A stretch of 64,000 bases of DNA. Source: Rubellimicrobium arenae (GTDB lineage: Bacteria > Pseudomonadota > Alphaproteobacteria > Rhodobacterales > Rhodobacteraceae). The stretch is taken from assembly GCF_017916275.1 (NCBI RefSeq), contig NZ_JAFMST010000004.1, positions 310,001 to 374,000 of the forward strand, given 5' to 3'. Positions 25,265-34,200 of this stretch are shown here, one piece after another; the stretch's first letter is position 1; every line of letters starts with the position of its first letter. The translations under genes and the position numbers were made by a program. The notes below the pieces were generated by a model. It searched no databases. It saw nothing but the letters and a program-made list of their open reading frames with translations, and was not told the origin of the DNA.

Positions 25265-26140
25265 ATGATCCATGACCTCGCCATCGGCGACCGCGCCTAT
25301 TCGAGCTGGAGCCTGCGGGGCTGGCTGCTGTTCGACGCCTTCGGCCTTTCGGTCCGCACGCATCTGGCCCGGCTTTACAGCGACGATCTGCCCCGGATCC
25401 TGCGCGACTTCGCCCCGGCCCGCACGGTCCCGGCTGCCAGGCTGGCGGATGGGACCGTGGTCCTCGAAAGCCTCGCGATCGCGGAGGAGCTGGCGACGCG
25501 CCACCCGGACGCCGGGCTCTGGCCCGCCGAGGCCCGCGCCCGATCCGTGGCCCGGTCGATCAGCGCCGAGATGCATGCCGGCTTCCAGTCCCTGCGGGGA
25601 CAGTGCCCCATGAACCTGCGGGCCAGCTATGCCGACACGCCCGTGGACGACGCGCTCCGCGCCGATCTGGACCGCCTCGAGACGATCTGGGCCTGGGCCC
25701 GCGACGCGGCGGTCGGCGACGGGCCCTGGCTCCTGGGCGACTATTCCGCCGCCGACGCCTTCTTTGCGCCAGTGGCCGCGCGCATTGCGACCTACAACCT
25801 CCCGGTGTCCGATGCGGCACGCTCCTATGTCGCCGCCCAACTGGCCCATCCATCCTTCCGGCGGTGGAAGGCCATGGCGGCCGTGGACGGCCCGGACCAG
25901 GAGGTCTACCGGCGCGGCTGGCCCCTGCGGCCCTGGCCCGGCCCGGCCCCCTTGCCCGCCCATGCCGTGGACGAGGGCACGCCCGAGAACGCGGCCTGCC
26001 TTTACTCGGGTCGGCCTGTCACGCACCTCCTGGAGGCGGGTGGCCGCATCTTCGGGTTCTGCAATGCCTTCTGCCGCGACAAGACCGTGGCCGATCCGCT
26101 GGCCTGGCCCGCCTTCGCCACGGCCTGGGGGCATCAATAA
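25265..26140 (+). CDS. Glutathione S-transferase family protein with C-terminal TRASH-like zinc motif
   Basis: A 291-residue protein. Residues 1-80 are a thioredoxin-fold GST N-domain (YSSWSLRGWLLFDAFGL, then the ES of VLESLAIAEELA that holds the gamma-glutamyl group). Residues 90-205 are the helical GST C-domain. After a Pro-rich linker (221-235) the last 50 residues carry Cys245, Cys266 and Cys270 in the spacing C-x20-C-x3-C, the hallmark of TRASH-type treble-clef metal-binding domains. Function unassigned: GST activity is plausible and the tail may sense or bind metal. AAGGGGAAC precedes the ATG. Confidence 0.8.
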   Translation: MIHDLAIGDRAYSSWSLRGWLLFDAFGLSVRTHLARLYSDDLPRILRDFAPARTVPAARLADGTVVLESLAIAEELATRHPDAGLWPAEARARSVARSISAEMHAGFQSLRGQCPMNLRASYADTPVDDALRADLDRLETIWAWARDAAVGDGPWLLGDYSAADAFFAPVAARIATYNLPVSDAARSYVAAQLAHPSFRRWKAMAAVDGPDQEVYRRGWPLRPWPGPAPLPAHAVDEGTPENAACLYSGRPVTHLLEAGGRIFGFCNAFCRDKTVADPLAWPAFATAWGHQ

Positions 26141-26194
26141 CCTTCCGTTAACCATTTTCCCGCATCCTGCCCCGCGGAGCAGGGAGCGGGTATT

Positions 26195-27709
26195 ATGGTC
26201 GCGCTGGCCTATACGGTGGCCTTCGAAGGCGTGGACGCCCGCCTCGTGGAGGTGCAATGCACCGTATCCCCGGGCCTGCCGGCGTTCGCCATCGTCGGCC
26301 TGCCCGACAAGGCCGTCTCCGAAGCGCGGGAACGCGTGCGCGCCGCCCTGAACGAGATGTCGATCGCGCTCCCCTCCAAGCGCATCACCGTGAACCTGTC
26401 GCCGGCGGACCTGCCCAAGGAGGGATCGCATTTCGACCTTCCCATCGCGCTCGCCCTTCTGGCCGCGCTCGACATCCTCCCGCGCGACGAGGTGGCCAGG
26501 ACGGTCGCCCTGGGCGAACTGTCGCTCGGCGGCGCGCTCGTTCCGGTCCTGGGGGCCCTGCCCGCCGCGATGACGGCCGCCGAAGAGGGGCGGACGCTTC
26601 TCTGCCCCCGTGCCTCGGGCGCCGAGGCGGCCTGGGTCGGCGCGGCGGAGGTAATCGGGGCCGGGACGCTGGCCGAGGTCATCCGCCACTACACCGGGGC
26701 CGCCCCCCTGTCCCCCGCCCGGCCCGGCGAGGTCGTGGATCCGCCCGCCTCGCGCGACCTGCGCGACGTCAAAGGGCAGGAACGGGCCAAGCGCGCCCTG
26801 GAGATCGCGGCCGCGGGACGGCACCACCTGATCCTCGTGGGCTCGCCCGGGTCGGGCAAGTCCATGCTGGCGGCCCGCCTGCCTGGGATCCTGCCTCCGC
26901 TGTCCCCGGTCGAGGCGCTGGAAACCTCGATGATCCACTCCCTCGCGGGTCTCCTGACCGAGGGTGGCATCCGTCGCAGCCGTCCGTTCCGGGAGCCGCA
27001 TCACACCGCTTCCATGGCGGCCATCGTGGGGGGCGGGCGGGGCGCCAAGCCGGGCGAGATCAGCTTGGCCCATAACGGCGTCCTGTTCATGGACGAGTTT
27101 CCGGAGTTTCCCAGGACCGTGCTCGAAACGCTGCGCCAGCCCATCGAGACGGGCGCGGTCACGGTCTCCCGCGCCAACGCCCATGTCCGGTATCCCTGCC
27201 GTTTCATGCTGGTGGCGGCGGCGAACCCGTGCCGGTGCGGCCACCTCACGGATGCGGGGCGCGCCTGCGCCAAGGCTCCGGCCTGCGGCGAGGATTACCT
27301 GGGCCGCATCTCCGGCCCCTTGATGGACCGCTTCGACCTGCGGGTCGAGGTGCCGCCCGTGTCGTTCCAGGACCTCGACCTGCCCCCTTCGGGCGAATCG
27401 TCCCGCGACGTCGCCGCGCGCGTCGCAGGCGCCCGCGCCACCCAGGCCCGCCGCTTTGCCGGCCATGACACCGTCCAGCTCAATGCCGACGCCGAGGGCC
27501 GCCTGCTGGAGGAGATCGCCGAGCCCTGCGCCGAAGGCCGGGATCTCCTGGGCAAGGTGGCGGCGCGGTTCGGGCTGTCGGCCCGGGGCTACCATCGGGT
27601 GCTGCGGGTCGCCCGCACCATCGCGGACCTCGACGGGTCGGACCGCCTGCGCCGCCCCCATGTGGCCGAGGCGGTGAGCTACCGCCTGGCCTTCGCCAAG
27701 GAGGTCTAG
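26195..27709 (+). CDS. comM: YifB/ComM-family Mg chelatase-like AAA+ ATPase
   Basis: A 504-residue protein. Residues 1-170 are the Lon-protease-like ComM N-domain ([35 protein letters not shown]). The AAA+ core has Walker A GSPGSGKS (216-223) and Walker [11 protein letters not shown], followed by a Cys-containing insert ([23 protein letters not shown]) and the Mg_chelatase C-domain. In other bacteria ComM is a hexameric helicase promoting branch migration during natural transformation. GGGAG precedes the ATG. The stop overlaps the convergent gshB stop by four bases. Confidence 0.93.
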   Translation: MVALAYTVAFEGVDARLVEVQCTVSPGLPAFAIVGLPDKAVSEARERVRAALNEMSIALPSKRITVNLSPADLPKEGSHFDLPIALALLAALDILPRDEVARTVALGELSLGGALVPVLGALPAAMTAAEEGRTLLCPRASGAEAAWVGAAEVIGAGTLAEVIRHYTGAAPLSPARPGEVVDPPASRDLRDVKGQERAKRALEIAAAGRHHLILVGSPGSGKSMLAARLPGILPPLSPVEALETSMIHSLAGLLTEGGIRRSRPFREPHHTASMAAIVGGGRGAKPGEISLAHNGVLFMDEFPEFPRTVLETLRQPIETGAVTVSRANAHVRYPCRFMLVAAANPCRCGHLTDAGRACAKAPACGEDYLGRISGPLMDRFDLRVEVPPVSFQDLDLPPSGESSRDVAARVAGARATQARRFAGHDTVQLNADAEGRLLEEIAEPCAEGRDLLGKVAARFGLSARGYHRVLRVARTIADLDGSDRLRRPHVAEAVSYRLAFAKEV

Positions 27710-28650
27710 GCGGCGCGGCGGCGCTCCACGGCGTCCCAGATCAGCCCGGCCGCGTTGGTGCCGTCGAAGCGTTCCAGCTCCTGGAGGCCGGTGGGCGAGG
27801 TCACGTTGATCTCGGTCAGCCAGTCGCCGATCACGTCGATGCCGACAAAGATCAGGCCCTTGTCGCGCAGCGTCGGCCCGATGCGGGCGCAGATCTCGCG
27901 GTCGCGGTCGGTGACGGCCACCTTTTCGGGGCGTCCCCCCACATGCATGTTCGACCGCGTCTCCCCCTGGGCGGGCACACGGTTGATCGCGCCCACGCAC
28001 TCCCCATCCACGAGGATCACGCGCTTGTCGCCCTTGACCACGTCGGGCAGGTACTTCTGCACGATCAGCGGCTCGCGCGAGAAGCCGGTGAACAGCTCGA
28101 AGAGCGAGGCGAGGTTGCCGTCGTCCATGCCGAGCTTGAACACCCCCGCCCCGCCGTTCCCATAAAGCGGCTTGAGGATGATGTCGCCATGCCGGGCGCG
28201 GAAGTCGCGCAGGGTCTGGAGGTCGCGGGCGATGGCCGTCGGCGGGGTCAGGTCCGGGAACCGCAGCACCAGCAGCTTCTCGGGTGAGTTCCGCACCCAG
28301 GTCGGGTCGTTCACCACCAGCGTCCGCGGATGGATCATGTCCAGAAGGTGGGTCGTGGTGATGTAGTGCATGTCGAAGGGCGGGTCCTGCCGGAGCCAGA
28401 CCACGTCGAAGGTGGCAAGGTCGACCTCCTGCTCGGCCCCCAGGGCGAAGTGGTCCCCCTGCACGCGCTGCACCGTCAACGGCCAGCCGCGCGCCATGAC
28501 ACGGCCCTCCTGATAGGACAGCCGGTCGGGCGTGTAATAGAACAGCTCGTGCCCCCGCCCCTGCGCTTCGAGCGCGATCCGGAAGGTGGAGTCGGCGTTG
28601 ATGTTCACCGCTCCGATCGGGTCCATCTGGAACGCGACCTTGAGACCCAT
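27706..28650 (-). CDS. gshB: Glutathione synthetase
   Basis: A 314-residue ATP-grasp enzyme that adds glycine to gamma-glutamylcysteine. The N-domain begins [23 protein letters not shown]. The ATP-grasp part shows [18 protein letters not shown], a substrate-binding [11 protein letters not shown] loop and the metal-binding [17 protein letters not shown]. Its 3' end overlaps comM tail to tail through a shared CTAG. It forms a minus-strand group with yraN and rsmI, separated by 226 bp. Confidence 0.96.
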   Translation of the reverse strand: MGLKVAFQMDPIGAVNINADSTFRIALEAQGRGHELFYYTPDRLSYQEGRVMARGWPLTVQRVQGDHFALGAEQEVDLATFDVVWLRQDPPFDMHYITTTHLLDMIHPRTLVVNDPTWVRNSPEKLLVLRFPDLTPPTAIARDLQTLRDFRARHGDIILKPLYGNGGAGVFKLGMDDGNLASLFELFTGFSREPLIVQKYLPDVVKGDKRVILVDGECVGAINRVPAQGETRSNMHVGGRPEKVAVTDRDREICARIGPTLRDKGLIFVGIDVIGDWLTEINVTSPTGLQELERFDGTNAAGLIWDAVERRRAA

Positions 28651-28876
28651 ACGATCCCCTCCTGCTATGGCTCCCGCTTCATGACGCAGGCCCGAGGGTC
28701 AAGGCAAGGTGCGCCGTCGGGTCCGCGATGGCGATCCGAGCCCCGGGGCCGGGCCCGCGCCATCGTGCCCCCCGGTTGCAGGTCCCGTCCCGACGCCTGA
28801 CCGCACGGCGTTGGCCCATCTGCCGCGCCCCGGCGGCTGGCCGCGCGCGCACCCCGGCAGATTCGGGCCGGCGCCG

Positions 28877-29284
28877 TCAGAAATCCTCGCCCCAGGCGTT
28901 CTCGATCACGCGGACGCGCCCCATCCCGTCCACGAGCGCGAGGTCGAAGCGCAGTTCGGTCAAGGACCCCTTCGGCTCGCGGTCGGCGAAGTCCTGGGCG
29001 GCGGCGCAGAGGCGGTCCATCTGACGGCGGGCGAGACGGTGCGCCGCCCGGTCGAAGCTGCGGGCCTTCTTGACCTCGACAAAGATCAGCCGGGTCCCGT
29101 CGCGGAGGATCAGGTCGACCTCTCCCCAAGGGCTCCGCCAGCGACGGGCGGCCACGCGACAGCCCAGGCCCTCGAAATGGCGGACGACGCTTTCCTCGGC
29201 GGCGGCCCCGCTCAGGCTCGCGGCCATGCCTCTGAGACGCCGGACCTCCCTGGGATCGGCGACCCCCTCGGTGGGCCGGGTCAT
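28877..29284 (-). CDS. yraN: YraN/UPF0102 family nuclease-fold protein
   Basis: A 135-residue protein of the UPF0102 family. It has an endonuclease-like core: AAEESVVRHFEGLGCRVAARRWRS, then GEVDLILRDGTRLIFVEVKKA, where Glu, Asp and the E-V-K triad form a PD-(D/E)XK-type site. Biological role unsettled. The start overlaps the rsmI stop as ATGA. rsmI-yraN next to a divergent penicillin-binding-protein activator mirrors the E. coli rsmI/lpoA/yraN neighbourhood. Confidence 0.92.
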   Translation of the reverse strand: MTRPTEGVADPREVRRLRGMAASLSGAAAEESVVRHFEGLGCRVAARRWRSPWGEVDLILRDGTRLIFVEVKKARSFDRAAHRLARRQMDRLCAAAQDFADREPKGSLTELRFDLALVDGMGRVRVIENAWGEDF

Positions 29285-30132
29285 TCGTCCTTCAGTCCCA
29301 GCGCCAGCCGGTAGACCTGCTGACGCGGGAGGCCCAGGGCCCCTGCGACTGCCGTGGCGGCATCCTTGAGCCGCATGGTTTCCATGGCCTCGGCCAGACG
29401 CGCCCGGATGTCGGATTCGGTCACTTCGCGCGGCCCGCCCCGGCCGATGACCACCACGATCTCACCCTTCACCTCTCCCTCGAAGGCCGTTGCCAGGTCC
29501 CGCAGCGAACCGCGCCGCACCTCTTCGAAGCGCTTGGTCAGTTCCCGGCAGACCGCGGCGTCGCGCTCCCCCAGGATATCCGCCAAGTCGGTTAACAATC
29601 CATGAAGACGCTTGGGCGATTCGTAGAGGACGAGGGTCGCGGGCACGGCGGCCAGTTCGGCGATCGCGGCGCGGCGGGCGGTTTCGGCGTTCGGCAGGAA
29701 CCCCACGAACAGGAAGCGGTCGGCCGGAAGGCCCGCCACGGCCAGCGCGGCCAGGAGCGCCGATGGTCCCGGAGCGGCCGTCACCGGCAGGCCGCGCGCG
29801 ATCGCTGCCCGCGCCAGGGTAAAGCCCGGATCGGACACGAGAGGGGTCCCTGCCTCGGACACGTAGACCACGGACGCCCCGCCGGCGATCGCGTCCACGA
29901 GGCCGTCGACCACCCCTTCGCCCGAATGATCGTGGCAGGCGACAAGGCGGCGGCCGTTCAGCGCGACCCCGTGGATGTCCATGAGCTTGCGCGCGGAGCG
30001 CGTGTCCTCGGCGGCGATGATGTCGGCCGATCCCAGCAGGTCGAGCGTCCGGAGCGTGATGTCCCGCGCCGCGCCGATCGGCGTCGCGGCCAGATAAAGG
30101 CCAGCGGAAAGTGGCGTCCGAGCATCGTTCAA
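29281..30132 (-). CDS. rsmI: 16S rRNA (cytidine-1402-2'-O)-methyltransferase
   Basis: A 283-residue SAM-dependent methyltransferase of the tetrapyrrole-methylase fold, acting on C1402 of 16S rRNA. It shows LYLAATPIGAARDITLRTLDLL, IAAEDTRSARKLM, VVYVSEAGTPLVSDPGF and APGPSALLAALAVAGLP. The start is TTG at 30132; no ATG lies between it and conserved sequence. Divergent from the lipoprotein gene with 89 bp between. Confidence 0.95.
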   Translation of the reverse strand: MNDARTPLSAGLYLAATPIGAARDITLRTLDLLGSADIIAAEDTRSARKLMDIHGVALNGRRLVACHDHSGEGVVDGLVDAIAGGASVVYVSEAGTPLVSDPGFTLARAAIARGLPVTAAPGPSALLAALAVAGLPADRFLFVGFLPNAETARRAAIAELAAVPATLVLYESPKRLHGLLTDLADILGERDAAVCRELTKRFEEVRRGSLRDLATAFEGEVKGEIVVVIGRGGPREVTESDIRARLAEAMETMRLKDAATAVAGALGLPRQQVYRLALGLKDE

Positions 30133-30221
30133 GGCTGGACCCCCCTGCCCCCTCGCCTATGATGCGGCCCAAAAGCGCGGGCCGCGTCCCGCAAGGCCAT
30201 CGACCCAGGGGAGTGTTCCGC

Positions 30222-31412
30222 ATGTTCGCAAGGGTTCTCAGCCGCCGCAAGGTGCTTGGACGGATTGCCGCGCTGGGGGGCCTCGCTCTCGCAGCCGCCT
30301 GCGCCCCGGTGGCGGTGACGTCGCCCGGCGGCGCGATCGAGGCGCCGGCCCTTCAGGCGGGGGCTCCGGTGCCGGTCGCGCTCCTCGTTCCGGCGGGGTC
30401 CCCGACCGAGTCCGACAACTTCGTGGCCCAGAACCTAGAGAACGCCGCCCGGCTCGCCATCGCGGACCTGAACGGGGTGCAGGTGGACCTTCGGGTCTAC
30501 GCCACCGGCGGCGATCCCCAGCAGGCCGCCGCCGTCGCCCAGACCGCCGTCGCCGAGGGCGCGGCCATCATCCTGGGGCCGGTCTACGCCGAGGAGGCCA
30601 ACGCCGTCGGGGTCGCCGCCGCGCCGAGCGGGGTCAACGTCCTCGCCTTCTCGAACACGCCGACCATCGCGGGCGGGAACGTGTTCATCCTCGGGCCGAC
30701 CTTCCAGAACACCGCCGACCGGCTGATCCGCTACGGCAACACCGTCGGGATCAACCGCTACCTGATCGCGCATGGCGATGACCTGGGCGGCAGCATCGGA
30801 CGGGACGCCATCACCACCGCCGCGCGGGCGAACCGGGCGACCGTGACCGGGACCGAGGCCTATTCCCTGTCGCAGCAGGGCATCCTCGACGCCGCGCCGC
30901 GCATCGCCGCCGCCGCCCAGGCCAGCGGTGCGCAGGCCGTCTTCACCACCGCGGGCGCCAACGCCGACCTGCCCCTGCTGGCCACCGCCCTGCCCGAGGC
31001 CGGGCTGTCCCCGGATGCGGTCCGGATGATCGGCCTGACCCGCTGGGACGTCGCGCCACAGCTTTTGGCGCTGCCCGGCCTCCAGGGCGGCATCTTCGCC
31101 ATCCCGGACGAAACGCTCACCGCCGGCTTCGAATCGCGCTACCAGGCCGCCTACGGATCGGCGCCCCACCCGCTCGCGGCGCTCGCCTACGACGGCATTG
31201 CCGCCATCGGCGCGCTGGTGCGGCAGGGCGGCCCGCAGGCGCTGTCGCGCACCTCGCTGACGCAGGGCCAGGGCTTCCAGGGCACGGCCGGGATCTTCCG
31301 CCTTCTGCCCGACGGCACCAACCAGCGCGGCCTCGCGGTCGCCACCGTGCGCAACAATCAAGTGGTGATCCTTGACCCCGCTCCCCGCAGCTTCACCGGC
31401 GCAGGCTCCTGA
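30222..31412 (+). CDS. Penicillin-binding protein activator-like lipoprotein (LpoA family)
   Basis: A 396-residue lipoprotein. The lipobox LAAAC gives a lipidated Cys near residue 27, after an N-terminus with Arg-Arg. The mature part has a periplasmic-binding type I fold (VPVALLVPAGSPTESDNFVAQNLENAARLA, then AAIILGPVYAEEANAV and FILGPTFQNTADRLIRYG). E. coli LpoA has the same C-terminal fold and sits beside rsmI and yraN exactly as here, which is the main reason for the call. Expected role: outer-membrane activator of a class A penicillin-binding protein. GGGGAG precedes the ATG. The 3' end overlaps glnD by 41 bases. Confidence 0.82.
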   Translation: MFARVLSRRKVLGRIAALGGLALAAACAPVAVTSPGGAIEAPALQAGAPVPVALLVPAGSPTESDNFVAQNLENAARLAIADLNGVQVDLRVYATGGDPQQAAAVAQTAVAEGAAIILGPVYAEEANAVGVAAAPSGVNVLAFSNTPTIAGGNVFILGPTFQNTADRLIRYGNTVGINRYLIAHGDDLGGSIGRDAITTAARANRATVTGTEAYSLSQQGILDAAPRIAAAAQASGAQAVFTTAGANADLPLLATALPEAGLSPDAVRMIGLTRWDVAPQLLALPGLQGGIFAIPDETLTAGFESRYQAAYGSAPHPLAALAYDGIAAIGALVRQGGPQALSRTSLTQGQGFQGTAGIFRLLPDGTNQRGLAVATVRNNQVVILDPAPRSFTGAGS

Positions 31413-34185
31413 CACAGGCTCCCTTGCGGCCCCGGCGCCGGACAGTCTGATCTGTCCGGCGTCGTCCATTTGGGACGCCGCCCGGATGGACGCCGAACTC
31501 GGCCAGGCCCTCGCGATGGTTGCCGACGACCCCAAGGCCGCCCGGAAGGAGGTCGTCCGGCTCCTGGGCGACGCGCGCCGGCACGGGATGGAGGCGATCG
31601 GAGCCGCCTTCGCGGCCCACCCGGTCGCCGGGCGCGAGACGACGCACGCCATCGCCTGGCTGACGGATCGCCTCGTGACCTCGGCCTGCCGGACCGCGCG
31701 CGCGCTGCATCCGCTTCCTCCAGGCGAAAGCCGGATCGCCCTGCTGGCGGTGGGCGGCTACGGGCGGGGCGAGATGGCCCCCCAGTCGGACGTGGACCTG
31801 CTGGTCCTCCTGCCGGGGGCCCTCACCGAACGGCAGAAGGCGCTGGTCGAAGGGCTCCTGTATCTCCTCTGGGACCTCAAGCTGAAGGTCGGCCACGCGA
31901 CGCGCTCGATCAAGGAAGCCCTGGCCCTCGCCAAGGAGGACCTGACGATCCGGACCACCCTGCTGGAAACGCGGCACCTGTTCGGCGACGAGAGCCTGAC
32001 CGCTGCCCTCCGGGAGAAGTTCTGGCGCGACCTCGTGCGCGGCACGGCGGCGGAGTTCCTCGAAGGCAAGCTCGCCGAGCGGGCCGCGCGCCACGCCAAG
32101 CAGGGCGGCCAGCGCTACGTGGTCGAACCCAACGTCAAGGAAGGCAAGGGGGGCCTCAGGGACCTCCATTCGCTCTTCTGGATCGGCAAGTACGTCAACG
32201 GGGTCGAGACCACCGACGAGCTGGTGGCCCGCGGCGTCTTCACCTCCGAGGAGTTCGCGACCTTCCGCCGCGCCGAGGAGTTCCTCTGGGCCGTGCGCTG
32301 CCATCTCCACCTCATCACCGGGCGGCCGGTGGACCAACTCACCTTCGACCTGCAGGTCGAGGTGGCGGGCCGCATGGGCTACGAGGGGGGTGACGGCCGC
32401 CGCGCCGTCGAGCGGTTCATGCAGGACTACTTCCGCCACGCCACCCGCGTGGGCGAGCTCACGCGGATCTTCCTCGTGGCGCTAGAGGCCAGCCATCTCA
32501 AGGCCGAGCCGCGGCTGATGCGGCTCTTCACCCGCAAGCCGCGGGCGCGGCCGCCCTATGCCATCAAGCAGAACCGCCTGACCGTCGCGGACGACCGCAC
32601 CTTCCTGACGGACCCGCTCAACCTCCTGCGGATCTTCGAGGAAGCGCTGCGGACCGGGACCCTTCTGCACCCCGACGCCATGCGGCTGCTGTCGGCGAAC
32701 CTCCACCTCATCGACGACCGCCTTCGGGCCGACCCGCGGGCCAACGCCATCGTCCTCGACCTGCTTCTCAAGCACGGGAATCCCGAACGGGCGCTGCGCC
32801 GGATGAACGAGCTGGGCGTGCTGGCCGCCTTCATCCCCGAGTTCGAGCCCATCGTGGCGATGATGCAGTTCAACATGTACCATCACTTCACGGTGGACGA
32901 GCACATCATCCAGTGCATCAGCCACCTCGCCCGGATCGAGCGGGGCGAGCTGGTCGAAGAGCTCCCCGTGGCCTCGGGGATCCTCAAGACCGGGGTGAAT
33001 CGGCGGGTGCTCTACGTGGCGCTGCTGCTCCACGACATCGGCAAGGGCCGGGCCGGGGACCATTCGATCATCGGCGCCGAGATCGCGGCCCATGTGGCGC
33101 CCCGCCTCGGGCTCACCCCGCGGGAATCCGAGACGGTCGTCTGGCTCGTGCGGAACCACCTGCTCATGTCGGACGTGGCCCAGAAGCGCGACATCGCGGA
33201 ACCGCGCACGGTGCGCGACTTCATCACGCGGGTCGTCTCCAAGGAGCGGCTCGACCTCCTGACGGTGCTGACGGTCTGCGACATCCGGGGCGTCGGGCCC
33301 GGGACCTGGAACAACTGGAAGGCCATGCTGCTGCGGGCGCTCTACACCGCGGCCGAGACCGAGCTTCTGGCCCGCGCGGCCGAGGTTCCCGTTCCGGCCC
33401 GCTCCCCGCGCGAGGAGGAGGCGCGGCGCGCCCTCGCCCGCGCGCTGCCCGGCTGGTCGCCCGCCGAGATCGAGGCCGAGGCGCAGCGGCATTACGGACC
33501 CTACTGGCTGGGCCTATCCACGGACCTCCACGCCGTCTTCGCCCACCTCCTCCGCGGGATCCAGGACGACGAGCTGCGGATCGACATCAAGCCGGACGAA
33601 GGCCGCGACGCCACCCGCGCCGCCTTTGCCATGGTGGACCACCCGGGGCTGTTCTCGCGCATGACGGGGGCGCTGGCCCTGGTGGGCGCGAACATCCGCG
33701 ACGCCCGGACCTACACGTCCAAGGACGGCTACGCCACGGCGATCTTCTGGATCCAGGACGGCGAAGGGAAGCCCTTCGAGGAGTCCCGCCTGCCCCGGCT
33801 GCGCCAGATGATCAGCCGCACCCTACGCGGCGAGGTCGTCGCGCGCGAGGCGCTCAAGGATCGCGACAGGCTCAAGAAGCGCGAGGCCGCCTTCGAGGTG
33901 CCGACGCGCATCTCCTTCGACAACAGCGGGTCCGACATCTACACCATCATCGAGGTGGACACCCGCGACCGGCCCGGGCTCCTTTACGACCTCACGAGGA
34001 CGTTGGCGGCCAACAACGTCTACATTGCCTCCGCCGTCATCGCGACCTATGGGGAGCAGGCGGTGGACACCTTCTATGTCAAGGACATGTTCGGACTGAA
34101 GTTCCACGCCGAGGGCCGGCAACGCGCCCTTGAGAGGAAGCTGCGCGAGGCGATCGAGCAGGGCGCGGCGCGCGCGCGGGGCTAA
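31372..34185 (+). CDS. glnD: [Protein-PII] uridylyltransferase / uridylyl-removing enzyme
   Basis: A 937-residue nitrogen sensor that uridylylates PII when glutamine is low and reverses this when it is high. Domains: nucleotidyltransferase (GGYGRGEMAP at 128-137 with Asp140 and Asp142), a helical linker, an HD domain for UMP removal (LHDIGKG near 553) and two C-terminal ACT domains (about 750 and 858 onward) that bind glutamine. Start TTG 31372 is the only codon upstream of the conserved LICPASSIWD segment; it lies inside the lipoprotein gene in another frame, with a poor ribosome binding site, suggesting coupling. murJ follows after 15 bp. Confidence 0.93.
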   Translation: MTPLPAASPAQAPDTGSLAAPAPDSLICPASSIWDAARMDAELGQALAMVADDPKAARKEVVRLLGDARRHGMEAIGAAFAAHPVAGRETTHAIAWLTDRLVTSACRTARALHPLPPGESRIALLAVGGYGRGEMAPQSDVDLLVLLPGALTERQKALVEGLLYLLWDLKLKVGHATRSIKEALALAKEDLTIRTTLLETRHLFGDESLTAALREKFWRDLVRGTAAEFLEGKLAERAARHAKQGGQRYVVEPNVKEGKGGLRDLHSLFWIGKYVNGVETTDELVARGVFTSEEFATFRRAEEFLWAVRCHLHLITGRPVDQLTFDLQVEVAGRMGYEGGDGRRAVERFMQDYFRHATRVGELTRIFLVALEASHLKAEPRLMRLFTRKPRARPPYAIKQNRLTVADDRTFLTDPLNLLRIFEEALRTGTLLHPDAMRLLSANLHLIDDRLRADPRANAIVLDLLLKHGNPERALRRMNELGVLAAFIPEFEPIVAMMQFNMYHHFTVDEHIIQCISHLARIERGELVEELPVASGILKTGVNRRVLYVALLLHDIGKGRAGDHSIIGAEIAAHVAPRLGLTPRESETVVWLVRNHLLMSDVAQKRDIAEPRTVRDFITRVVSKERLDLLTVLTVCDIRGVGPGTWNNWKAMLLRALYTAAETELLARAAEVPVPARSPREEEARRALARALPGWSPAEIEAEAQRHYGPYWLGLSTDLHAVFAHLLRGIQDDELRIDIKPDEGRDATRAAFAMVDHPGLFSRMTGALALVGANIRDARTYTSKDGYATAIFWIQDGEGKPFEESRLPRLRQMISRTLRGEVVAREALKDRDRLKKREAAFEVPTRISFDNSGSDIYTIIEVDTRDRPGLLYDLTRTLAANNVYIASAVIATYGEQAVDTFYVKDMFGLKFHAEGRQRALERKLREAIEQGAARARG

Positions 34186-34200
34186 GGGGTTTTCGACGAC

